A stretch of 64,000 nt of DNA from an uncultured SAR86 cluster bacterium (GTDB lineage: Bacteria > Pseudomonadota > Gammaproteobacteria > Magnimaribacterales > D2472). How positions within the stretch are numbered: the stretch's first letter is position 1; each line of letters opens with the position of its first letter. The stretch spans positions 124,001 to 188,000 of the forward strand of contig CACJJI010000002.1 in assembly GCA_902593675.1 (NCBI GenBank), given 5' to 3'. The notes under the pieces are model-generated. The model was not told where the DNA came from and searched no databases. It saw only the letters and a program-made list of their open reading frames with translations. Of this stretch, positions 8,976 through 17,194 are shown in pieces. Both the position numbers and the translations under genes were made by a program.

Positions 8976-9362
8976 CTAAAAATAAGGGATTTCATTTTTT
9001 CTTTTACGATGAGCCATTATTAAGACTATCACTAAAAAAACTTCGCCAAAAAATACAAATAAACCAAATGAATTCATGCCTTCGTAAAAGAAACTCACAA
9101 GTCTACCAAAGGCAATGAAGCTCATAATGTATGCAATGGTTTGCGCAATAGAGATTGAATTAAAAGAAAATGTAAAACGAACCAAAAGATAGCCATAGGC
9201 TATAAATGAGCCTGCAAACAGAGATCTAAATTCAGATGCAGTTTCCGCGTTGGTTGCAACCACAGGAATAAAGCCTAAATCACTTAAGTCAGGTTTAAAC
9301 ATTACATAACAACCGATTGCAAACAAGCAAGCAGCTGAAAAAAGAATGAATGCTTTTAACAC
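8976..9362 (-). CDS. DUF4345-type small membrane protein
   Basis: A 128-residue protein with four hydrophobic helices. The pattern fits DUF4345 proteins: an N-terminal helix, an extracytoplasmic segment ending in ASEFRSLFAGSFIAYG, a helix with IAFGRLVSFFYEG, and a last helix with a basic tail. No enzymatic residues are evident and the function of this family is unknown. Its start is the base after the stop of the 70-residue membrane protein, so they are translationally linked. Confidence 0.65.
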   Translation of the reverse strand: MLKAFILFSAACLFAIGCYVMFKPDLSDLGFIPVVATNAETASEFRSLFAGSFIAYGYLLVRFTFSFNSISIAQTIAYIMSFIAFGRLVSFFYEGMNSFGLFVFFGEVFLVIVLIMAHRKRKNEIPYF

Positions 9363-9575
9363 TTATAAAACTCCTAAGACAAATAATGCCAAGAAAAAGG
9401 CTACAACTCCCATTGCCAGCCAGAAATATAATTCTTTGGTATTTCCAAAGCGATAAGAGTTAATTGCAAGACCCCAGCAATATAGAGGAGCTAAAGTGAT
9501 AATTATTGAACTAATCAATATAGCTATAGGAATAAAAGCTAAGACTAAAAATAATTGAAGTGCTAATTTATTCAT
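9363..9575 (-). CDS. Small two- or three-helix membrane protein
   Basis: A 70-residue protein that is mostly two long hydrophobic stretches (about 4-40 and 50-69) separated by a short polar loop SYRFGNTKEL. An AGG-containing ribosome site (TTAGGTT) sits just before the ATG. Family unknown. It directly precedes the DUF4345-type gene with no spacer, and the DUF3604 gene ends 31 bases upstream of its start. Confidence 0.55.
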   Translation of the reverse strand: MNKLALQLFLVLAFIPIAILISSIIITLAPLYCWGLAINSYRFGNTKELYFWLAMGVVAFFLALFVLGVL

Positions 9576-9606
9576 AACCTAATGGAACATAAATCTTTAG
9601 GTCATG

Positions 9607-11418
9607 TCAAATATCCAAGGATTTTTCAAGCCAAATTGGTGATGTCCAGGCTCTTTCTTGAATAAACTTTGGGATATTTAAATTACTATCTTCGCAGTAC
9701 TCAGAATTTTTTATACACAGATCATGCGACCAACGACAAGATTTATTTGCGATAACTCTTACATAGTAATAAGCTTCATCGCCTTGAATAAAATTAGGAT
9801 CATCCCACACAGCGCACATTGATCGAACTCCATTACCAATTACCTCGCAAGAATTTAAGTCAATGTCAGCTGTTTCATGGGTCATGATATCTTGAACTGT
9901 TGTGATAACTTCACCATCAACAATTGTGCCTTTTACCACCTGCAATTTCTCAATGTATTGATCTTTCAATGATGAATCTGCTGAGGCAGAAATAAATAGT
10001 CGAGCTCTATTTAAAAGATCAGCTTGAGATGTGCCACCCATAGGAACGCCAGTTTTATAAGCACGTGAAATTGCCTCTGGTTGACTGCAAAGATCTAAAT
10101 CTAAGCTCTCTCCTAAAAAAAATCTAACCAAAAATCTTGGGCCCGAGGTTCCATATACCTCCTTACGCTTCAGTGCATTAAAAATAGAGGTTCGACTATT
10201 TTCTTCAGCCCAGACAACTGCTAAACCACCTGGATTAAATTCAATATCGTCTGGGAGACCTTCTGGAATAGAGCTTCGAAAGGATTTACCAGCTCCACCA
10301 TGCCCTGGAAAAACATCTTCATCAACTAGCCCAGGTGTGCCTAAGTGAGTGTCAGTACTCCCAATAAATCCAAATTTAAAGGGATTGATACTTTCCTGTG
10401 CTTGAATAAGTAATCCTTGATTTAATGCATCTCGAACAAAACTAGATTTTGGAGGGGTAGAAAAATCCTTGCTAAATTTTGATTTAAAATCTTTGTAGGG
10501 CAATTGCTCAAAACTGCATAAAGGATCGCTTGAATTAATTGCACACTCAGAACTTCCCTTATGTTGAAAAATTTCAACCAAAGGCTCTTTGATATTCTGG
10601 AGATAGATTTCATCTTGATTTGGTTTTTCAAACATAAATCCATTGCTAAGGTTTGAGTTATGGGGGATCACCATATAATTACAATCTTTTGAGCATTCTA
10701 GATCAAGTTGCTCCCATAGCTTAGCTCGGGTAGGTGCTTCATAAAAACTGATTGGCTGATAAGGAACATTTGAACTCTCAAATATAATATTTCTATGTAG
10801 ATTATTTCCTGAGTATGCTGCGCCAGTCCACTCATAACCTACAAAGGTTGTAAATCCACAAGACTCAGTCCTGTCATAATGATCTTCAGCTGCTTGGATA
10901 ATCTCTTGCCATGGTTTCTCAGCCGCATCTAAGCATATTTCTCTTGAGTCTCCGCACATCCCTAGAGGCTTACGCATGCTAGCTTTTGCATTCATAAAAA
11001 AATATGACAATTTTGGAAAGCCTCTATAAGCTCTGCATTGAAGACTATTGTACTTAACGCTTTCAGAATTCAAACACAATCTAACCTCTCCAAGAAGTTC
11101 TGCATGATCTGTTACAGCGGCAAAATCTAATGCTTGATTTAATTTAGTTCTTCTTGAGCTTGTTCTATCTTCATCATAGGGCTGCAAATAAAGTGGTTGG
11201 CCTTTTGCGTATCTATATGCATCGTCTGGGGTATTTAATGTTCCCTGAGTATTAGCATCAAGTGATAAAGCGGTGTGAACATGTAAATCACCAAATAATG
11301 GTATTTTGTTTGGGACATAAACACCACAAGGCTCTCGATCTTCATTCGGATAGACTTGGTCTTGATTTGCGTATAACAAATTAGAAGTAAATACGAGTAA
11401 TAAAAATATTTTTTGCAT
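9607..11418 (-). CDS. Secreted DUF3604 protein (PHP-like predicted metal hydrolase)
   Basis: A 603-residue protein with an N-terminal signal peptide (MQKIFLLLVFTSNLLYA, cleavage after YA). I place the start at 11418 because the longer frame would include the upstream terminator hairpin. DUF3604 resembles PHP-fold phosphoesterases. Metal-binding motifs visible are GDLHVHTALSLDA, AVTDHAELLGE, IPHNSN and GSTDTHLG. Several Cys residues suggest periplasmic disulfides. The real substrate of the family is not established. It lies just downstream of a TonB-dependent receptor in the same orientation, which hints at joint uptake and processing, but a terminator separates them. Confidence 0.8.
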   Translation of the reverse strand: MQKIFLLLVFTSNLLYANQDQVYPNEDREPCGVYVPNKIPLFGDLHVHTALSLDANTQGTLNTPDDAYRYAKGQPLYLQPYDEDRTSSRRTKLNQALDFAAVTDHAELLGEVRLCLNSESVKYNSLQCRAYRGFPKLSYFFMNAKASMRKPLGMCGDSREICLDAAEKPWQEIIQAAEDHYDRTESCGFTTFVGYEWTGAAYSGNNLHRNIIFESSNVPYQPISFYEAPTRAKLWEQLDLECSKDCNYMVIPHNSNLSNGFMFEKPNQDEIYLQNIKEPLVEIFQHKGSSECAINSSDPLCSFEQLPYKDFKSKFSKDFSTPPKSSFVRDALNQGLLIQAQESINPFKFGFIGSTDTHLGTPGLVDEDVFPGHGGAGKSFRSSIPEGLPDDIEFNPGGLAVVWAEENSRTSIFNALKRKEVYGTSGPRFLVRFFLGESLDLDLCSQPEAISRAYKTGVPMGGTSQADLLNRARLFISASADSSLKDQYIEKLQVVKGTIVDGEVITTVQDIMTHETADIDLNSCEVIGNGVRSMCAVWDDPNFIQGDEAYYYVRVIANKSCRWSHDLCIKNSEYCEDSNLNIPKFIQERAWTSPIWLEKSLDI

Positions 11419-11435
11419 AAAAATTATTTCTAAAA

Positions 11436-11461
11436 AAAACGGCAACCTAAGTTGCCGTTTT
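11436..11461 (-). terminator. Rho-independent terminator after the TonB receptor gene
   Basis: A perfect 7-bp GC-rich hairpin (CGGCAAC / GTTGCCG, 4-base loop) at 11440-11457 is flanked by A and T runs. Read on the minus strand it ends in eight Ts and lies 24 bases past the receptor stop. The A run on the other side would let it work in both directions. Confidence 0.85.
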
Positions 11462-11484
11462 AAAAGTCATATTAGACCAACTTG

Positions 11485-14016
11485 TTAGAAGTTATATACG
11501 AGCTGAGCTCCTAACTGTCTTCCCATATTGGTATTAGCCGCATAAAACTTAGATGGTAAACTACCTCCACCGGGAAGGTGATAGTCTGAGTAGTAGGCTT
11601 GAATATGAGATAAATCAACATCATCTGTGATGTTCTTCACAAATAAACTTGCATCCCATACACCATCAGAAGACCTCCATCCAACAATAATGTTTGCAAG
11701 ATAAAGAGCTTTAATTTTTAGCTCTGGATTGATAGCGCTAGTACGCTCGTCTCTCCAACTAACATTATATCTTGTGTATCTCTCGCCACCCCAGTATGCA
11801 GGCACAGTGTGATCTAAGTAGAAAGTAAAAGATGATTCGGCATCGTCATTTACACGCTGACCACTGACATCTCTTGTTGCAGCACCCATACCAGTATATG
11901 AAGGATCATTAGCATAACCAATAGAGCCTCCATCATATTCACTATCGGTAGAAGTAAAACTTCCACCTAAAGTAAGATCAGAATTAACTACATAAGCATA
12001 CTCAAGATCAACACCTGAGATAGTGGCATCATTATTATTAAAAATACCTCCTTGAACTTGTTGGACAAGCCCTGGACCAGCAGCACTGTATACTCTTGCA
12101 GAAACGTTATCCCACTTTGTTTGATATCCCTCAAATGTGTAGTCATAGTAGGCAGCATTCAATCTTAATCTGCCATCCATGAAAGTACCCTTCATACCAA
12201 TCTCTGTCATGTCACTCTCTTCTTCTTCAAAAGTAATTAATGAAGGATTGATTGCAACTGGAGAAATGGTTGCCCCAGGACTTCTGTAACCACTCTCAGT
12301 TGAGATATATATCATTACATCATCATTGAGATAATGGCCTATCTTAAAACTTCCAGTTGTTGAATTGTTGTCAGAGTTTTGAAGATTGATTGGAATTCTT
12401 GGGATGGTTAGACCGCCACCTGTTGCTGCGGTTACAAGAGCAGTAACTGGCAAGTATAGGTTTTGAGCTCTATACCCAATCATCTCTTGATCCCTTAAAC
12501 CAAATTGAAGGAAGGTATTTTCAGTCATGTTGTACTTAAAGTTCGCAAAGTATGCTTCAGTTTTATTATCAAGCGGAATTCCCATACATGTAGTTACAAC
12601 TGGTTTAGCTGCAAAAAGTCCTGGGCTTGCTTTTTCAGCAAGACATGCTTGATTTGGTGTCTTATATTCAAACCCAACAAGAGGTTTAAAGATATGAGGA
12701 GCAACTTCATAGTTGTCCATTGAGACATCTAAGTCTGCATCGGTATATGTTTGAGAATCTCTTGAAAAGAATCCAATGGTATACTCAAGCTTGTCGTTAT
12801 CTTGATTTGAGATCCTCATCTCAAAGGTTTCAATTCCAGTATTAGTTCTAACTTCTTGTGGATACCCATATGTATAGGCTCCCGCATAGTCTCTATCAAT
12901 CAGACCCATGGAATCACTTTGTGAATCAGACCACCTAATAGCTAGCGCATGGCTGCCCATATCATAATCAATCATTAGATTGTGGACTTCAGCACTGGTA
13001 TTTTGCCTTGGGTTTTGATAATGCAAAGCAACTCCGTCTTCAGGTTTTAATCCATCAGCTGGAATGTCTGCATAACTGGGTCTGTGAAGGAATGCTAGCT
13101 GACCTGCAGCAGCAGATCCAGCCAATGCTCCAATAGTTGATACCCATGCATTAGCTGCGCCAGCGTAATCAACTGTGACAGGAGGAAAAAATGGATTTGA
13201 AACTCCAGCAACAAATTTGAATGCATCAAACGGAAATGCTCCATTGGAGCCTGCAACAGGCTGGGGGTAAATAGAGTTTACTTCCATATTTTGATATTTA
13301 AATCTAACAGAGAGTTCATCTGAGGGCTCCCAACTTAAACTTATTCTGCCTGAATCATAACTGTGGGATTCATTAACTCTGGTTCTAATATTTCTTACTT
13401 CCTTGCCATCGTTATTATTCATAACGCCTGCAACTCTCATAGATAAAGTATCGGACAAATGGAGGTCACTAGCAGCTTCAAGAATTGAAGTCATATTATC
13501 TGCCCATGTTGTTTTGACATATCCATTTCTCTCATCGCTGCCAACTTGAGCTGATCGAGTATAAATTTGAAGCGCACCACCTGTGCTAACAACTCCTTGC
13601 AGGGTGCCCTGAGCACCTTTAAGAATTTCTACACGTTCAGTATCGTACATTTGAAGAAACATCTCTCCAGCACGAAGAGGCACTTCATCAATATAGCCTT
13701 GAATTGGTTGATCATTTCCACCATCCGGATCCATTTTCTGACCACGCATAATAATAGTTGACCTTCTAGGATCAATCTGAGTAAATTCAACACCAGATAC
13801 AACCTGAGCCAATTCGCTTAAATCTCTTATTTGATAATCATCCAATGTGCTCCCTGTAACAGCATTAACGGTTTGAGCAATGTCCTGAACATTTTCTTCT
13901 TTTTTAGTTGCAGTTACGACAACTTCTTCTAGAACAAGCTCGGAATCTTGAGCAATCGAGATGTTTGGTGCAGCTATGAAAGCAGCAACAGTTAATATGC
14001 TTAATAGTCTCTTCAT
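11485..14016 (-). CDS. TonB-dependent outer-membrane receptor
   Basis: An 843-residue receptor. A strong ribosome site (GGAGGGGG) lies 5 bases before the ATG at 14016, so the TTG further upstream is rejected. It has a signal peptide (MKRLLSILTVAAF...SIAQ), a TonB box (EEVVVTATKKEE), a plug domain with VSGVEF and IIMRG, and a beta-barrel ending in LVYNF with a terminal Phe. Plug and barrel proportions are normal. Such receptors import siderophores, cobalamin, sugars or lipids using TonB energy. The substrate is not identifiable here. The VVVTATK TonB box type is common in marine gammaproteobacteria. Confidence 0.93.
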   Translation of the reverse strand: MKRLLSILTVAAFIAAPNISIAQDSELVLEEVVVTATKKEENVQDIAQTVNAVTGSTLDDYQIRDLSELAQVVSGVEFTQIDPRRSTIIMRGQKMDPDGGNDQPIQGYIDEVPLRAGEMFLQMYDTERVEILKGAQGTLQGVVSTGGALQIYTRSAQVGSDERNGYVKTTWADNMTSILEAASDLHLSDTLSMRVAGVMNNNDGKEVRNIRTRVNESHSYDSGRISLSWEPSDELSVRFKYQNMEVNSIYPQPVAGSNGAFPFDAFKFVAGVSNPFFPPVTVDYAGAANAWVSTIGALAGSAAAGQLAFLHRPSYADIPADGLKPEDGVALHYQNPRQNTSAEVHNLMIDYDMGSHALAIRWSDSQSDSMGLIDRDYAGAYTYGYPQEVRTNTGIETFEMRISNQDNDKLEYTIGFFSRDSQTYTDADLDVSMDNYEVAPHIFKPLVGFEYKTPNQACLAEKASPGLFAAKPVVTTCMGIPLDNKTEAYFANFKYNMTENTFLQFGLRDQEMIGYRAQNLYLPVTALVTAATGGGLTIPRIPINLQNSDNNSTTGSFKIGHYLNDDVMIYISTESGYRSPGATISPVAINPSLITFEEEESDMTEIGMKGTFMDGRLRLNAAYYDYTFEGYQTKWDNVSARVYSAAGPGLVQQVQGGIFNNNDATISGVDLEYAYVVNSDLTLGGSFTSTDSEYDGGSIGYANDPSYTGMGAATRDVSGQRVNDDAESSFTFYLDHTVPAYWGGERYTRYNVSWRDERTSAINPELKIKALYLANIIVGWRSSDGVWDASLFVKNITDDVDLSHIQAYYSDYHLPGGGSLPSKFYAANTNMGRQLGAQLVYNF

Positions 14017-14082
14017 GGTTTCCCCCTCCAAAGTGAAGAATGTATTTTAAAAATATACCTGTTTTTTAACAAAATCCCAAAC

Positions 14083-14102
14083 TTTTTACTTAAAAGTAAA
14101 AA
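14083..14102 (-). terminator. AT-only inverted repeat, weak terminator candidate
   Basis: A perfect 9-bp inverted repeat (TTTTTACTT / AAGTAAAAA, 2-base loop) sits 6 bases beyond the stop of the coiled-coil protein gene and upstream of the TonB receptor gene. The low GC content and short loop make it a poor classical terminator. It could instead be an operator for the receptor. Confidence 0.3.
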
Positions 14103-14108
14103 ATAATT

Positions 14109-14735
14109 TTAAGGCGAAGTTAAAGTTTCAATACTAGAAATTTTCAATTGCATCTCTTGAAGCATTTCATTATTTTGCCTTCTATAAGAATCAAATGCCT
14201 GAACAGTTTCTTCAAGTAATAAAACGCTCTTATTGAGCTCAGCAATTTTATTCTGCGCGATCAGGTTATCTTTATTTGCTTGGGAGAGCTCATTGACCAA
14301 AGCTTTCAATTTAAGAGACTCATTTTTGATAGCATTTATATTACTTTGGTCATTTGTTTGGGTCACTGCTATTTCTTTTAAAGCAGTGGAGTGTTTGGCA
14401 ATATCTTGCGTTAGTTTTGCAATATTAACTTTGTTACGTTTATTACTTAAATCCCATAATTTCCTGATTTCCTTGTCAAGAAATTGAAGTTGAGAATTAA
14501 TATCAGACAAAAATTCAGTGGAAGTTGAATCAGCCAATTGAAGTTGCTCTTCTAATATTGAAAGTCTAGATTCTACTTTAGAGTTTATATTGCTAGAAGC
14601 TTTAGAAAGCTCGCTAACCCATAAAGATAGAGCAAGAATTCCAATTAATAATAAAACAAACACAACCCCAAGAAACAAGCCACTGGAGCTTTTGTTGATG
14701 TATGAATCACCATCTTTAGTAGCAGAGATTTTCAT
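14109..14735 (-). CDS. Membrane-anchored coiled-coil protein, function unknown
   Basis: A 208-residue protein with a short cytoplasmic N-terminus, one transmembrane helix (about 20-42) and a long heptad-rich, Leu/Lys/Glu/Asn-rich remainder that would form an extended periplasmic coiled coil. It looks like uncharacterised gammaproteobacterial proteins with the same layout. No catalytic motif is seen. It is divergent from the acyl-CoA dehydrogenase operon (101 bases between starts) and stands upstream of the TonB receptor. Confidence 0.65.
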   Translation of the reverse strand: MKISATKDGDSYINKSSSGLFLGVVFVLLLIGILALSLWVSELSKASSNINSKVESRLSILEEQLQLADSTSTEFLSDINSQLQFLDKEIRKLWDLSNKRNKVNIAKLTQDIAKHSTALKEIAVTQTNDQSNINAIKNESLKLKALVNELSQANKDNLIAQNKIAELNKSVLLLEETVQAFDSYRRQNNEMLQEMQLKISSIETLTSP

Positions 14736-14836
14736 GTTTATTAGTAATAAAAATCAGTTTGTTAAATTGTATTAAATTATATGTTCTAATATGGCTTTGA
14801 ATTATAAGCCTTAACTTTAAACTATATAACAATAAT

Positions 14837-15958
14837 ATGAATTTAGATTTTTCAGACGACCAAAAATTTTTACAAGATGAAGCCAAAAAATTCTTTGATA
14901 AAGAGGGAGGTCTTTCAAATGCGCGAAGCGTCATGGACAATTCCCTTGAGGGTGATAAAGAGCTTTGGCAAAAAATTGTTGAGCTTGGCTGGACTGGAAT
15001 TAGGATTCCTGAAGCATATGAAGGTCTTGGATTAGGCCATTTAGAGCTTTGTGTTATTGCTGAAGAGCTTGGTAGATCACTTGCGCCGGTACCCTTTTCT
15101 TCTTCCGTTTATTTTTTTACTGAGGCCCTGATTAAGTATAGCAGTGAAGAGATTAAATCTGAATTATTACCAAACTTAGTTTCAGGAGAAGTTGTGGGCA
15201 CCTATGGCATAGCTGAGGATATGCACCAAGCAACAGAATCTAATCTTTCTGTATCAGTGGCATCTGACAAAATTAATGGCATCAAAATCGCTGTTCCAGA
15301 TGCTGGAATGGCCTCACATATGATTGTAGTTGTTAAATCAAGCGCTGGCACCGATTTGAGATTGGTTGATCTTGATGATGCTTCAGTCACAGTAACTCAA
15401 CAAAAAAACCTTGATACTTCGAGAGCCTTTTTCAAAGTTGAATTTAAAGATACCCCATCTAAGTTAATTGGAGAACCTGGTGATGGTTGGACTTATATTC
15501 AACATCTGCTTGATCAAGCTGCAGTTTTATTTGCATTTGAGCAAGTTGGTGGCTCGCAAGCTGCACTTGATATGGCTAAAGCATATTCCTTGGAAAGATT
15601 TGCATTTGGCAGGCAAATTGGTTCTTATCAAGCGATAAAGCATAAACTTGCTGATATGTACATTGCCGTCACGCTTGCAAAATCAAATTGTTATTATGGT
15701 GCTTGGGCATTATCTTCAGAGTCTGCAGAGCTACCGCTTGCCGCAGCAACTGCAAGGGTAAGTGCCACTAAAGCTTTCCAATTATGCTCTAAAGAAAATA
15801 TTCAAACTCATGGTGGCAACGGATTTACATGGGAATACGACTGTCATTTATTTTATAAACGATCTAAGGTTCTATCAGTTTTACTTGGATCCGAGGCAAC
15901 TTGGAAAGAAAAATTAGTTACAAACTTAGAAAAAACTAACACTTTGGCAAAGGGGTAA
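14837..15958 (+). CDS. Acyl-CoA dehydrogenase, non-catalytic (beta-type) subunit
   Basis: A 373-residue acyl-CoA dehydrogenase-fold protein: N-terminal helical domain (FSDDQKFLQDEAKKF), central beta domain and C-terminal four-helix domain with RFAFGRQIGSYQAIKHKLADM and QTHGGNGFTWEYD. At the two usual catalytic-Glu positions I see no suitable residue, whereas the adjacent gene has one. This matches the steroid-type FadE heterotetramers in which only one subunit is catalytic. It is 3 bases from the next gene. Confidence 0.8.
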   Translation: MNLDFSDDQKFLQDEAKKFFDKEGGLSNARSVMDNSLEGDKELWQKIVELGWTGIRIPEAYEGLGLGHLELCVIAEELGRSLAPVPFSSSVYFFTEALIKYSSEEIKSELLPNLVSGEVVGTYGIAEDMHQATESNLSVSVASDKINGIKIAVPDAGMASHMIVVVKSSAGTDLRLVDLDDASVTVTQQKNLDTSRAFFKVEFKDTPSKLIGEPGDGWTYIQHLLDQAAVLFAFEQVGGSQAALDMAKAYSLERFAFGRQIGSYQAIKHKLADMYIAVTLAKSNCYYGAWALSSESAELPLAAATARVSATKAFQLCSKENIQTHGGNGFTWEYDCHLFYKRSKVLSVLLGSEATWKEKLVTNLEKTNTLAKG

Positions 15959-15961
15959 ATT

Positions 15962-17194
15962 ATGGATTTTAACGACACACCAGATCAAGCTAAATTTAGA
16001 GCTAAATGCAGAGAATGGTTAGAAGCCAATGCTGAGCTTAAAGAGAGTAAAAGCAGTGGGCATGCTGACTCATCACTAGAAGATCACCTTAAAGTTGCAA
16101 AGGCCTGGCAACAAAAAAAATATGAAGCTGGATGGGCAATGCTGCATTGGCCAAAAGAATATGGAGGCATTGAAGCCTCGCCGATTGAAAGAATTATATG
16201 GGGGCAAGAGGAAGCGAAATTTAATGTACCTGGAGGTATATTTGAGATTGGTCTGGGTATGTGTGGTCCTGTGATGATGCAGTATGCATCTGAAGAGCAA
16301 AAAGATAGATACCTCGCGCCCATGGCTGAAGGAAAAGAAATCTGGTGTCAGCTTTTTTCTGAACCAGCTGCTGGATCTGATGTCGCTGGATTAAGAAGCA
16401 AGGCTGAAAAAGATGGTGACGATTGGATAATTAATGGCCAAAAAGTTTGGACTTCTGGCGCCCATTACTCTGATTTCGGTATCTTGGTTGTGCGTCATGA
16501 TCCTGATGTTGCAAAACATAAAGGACTGACATTCTTTTTTGTGGATATGAAATCTCCTGGAATCACTGTAAAACCCATAAAACAAATCACTGGACAAGCA
16601 GGAACTGGGGCTGGGTTTAATGAAGTTTACTTTGATAATGTTCGAATCCCTGATTCGCAGCGTCTTGGTGAAATTGGAGATGGATGGAAAGTTGCTATAA
16701 CTACACTCATGAATGAAAGATTGGCTGTTGGTGATGCAAGAGGTTCCGACATTGAGGAAGCATTAATTCTCTCTAAGACTAAGGATGATGCTGGAGAGGC
16801 CTTGATTAAGAATGATTCTGTAAGAGAAAGACTTGCTGACTGGTTTTGCCAAGCTAATGGTCTTAAATACACTAAATTTCGAACAATTTCTGCTCTATCT
16901 AAAGGTGAGGCACCTGGGCCAGAGGCGTCCATTACAAAAATAGTCAGCGCAAATAAACTGCAAGAAATAGGTAACTTTGGGATTGATTCTGGTGATATGG
17001 CTGGCATGCTGATAGATGAAAATGACGGAGTCAGCTCATTTCAAGGTGCGTGGTTGGGAGCTCCTGGTTTAAGAATTGCCGGTGGAACAGATGAGATTCT
17101 AAGAAATGTAATCGCCGAAAGAGTTCTTGGTCTGCCTCAGGACCCAAGGGCTGATAAAGGTTTAGCCTTTAAAGATATACCAACTAAGGCCTAA
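15962..17194 (+). CDS. Acyl-CoA dehydrogenase, catalytic (alpha-type) subunit
   Basis: A 410-residue acyl-CoA dehydrogenase. It has QLFSEPAAGSDVAGL for flavin and substrate contacts, VWTSGAHYSD, the LMNERL segment where isovaleryl-type enzymes carry the catalytic Glu, and the C-terminal GGTDEILRNVIAERVLGLP. The usual medium-chain YEGT Glu is replaced. With the preceding gene it probably forms an alpha2beta2 FAD enzyme that introduces an alpha-beta double bond in a bulky acyl-CoA. Its 3' end overlaps the convergent sulfatase-like gene by 11 bases. Confidence 0.85.
   Translation: MDFNDTPDQAKFRAKCREWLEANAELKESKSSGHADSSLEDHLKVAKAWQQKKYEAGWAMLHWPKEYGGIEASPIERIIWGQEEAKFNVPGGIFEIGLGMCGPVMMQYASEEQKDRYLAPMAEGKEIWCQLFSEPAAGSDVAGLRSKAEKDGDDWIINGQKVWTSGAHYSDFGILVVRHDPDVAKHKGLTFFFVDMKSPGITVKPIKQITGQAGTGAGFNEVYFDNVRIPDSQRLGEIGDGWKVAITTLMNERLAVGDARGSDIEEALILSKTKDDAGEALIKNDSVRERLADWFCQANGLKYTKFRTISALSKGEAPGPEASITKIVSANKLQEIGNFGIDSGDMAGMLIDENDGVSSFQGAWLGAPGLRIAGGTDEILRNVIAERVLGLPQDPRADKGLAFKDIPTKA

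Noticed and set aside
14017-14031. Upstream TTG start of the TonB receptor
   Set aside because: It lies inside the ribosome-binding site GGAGGGGG of the ATG at 14016.
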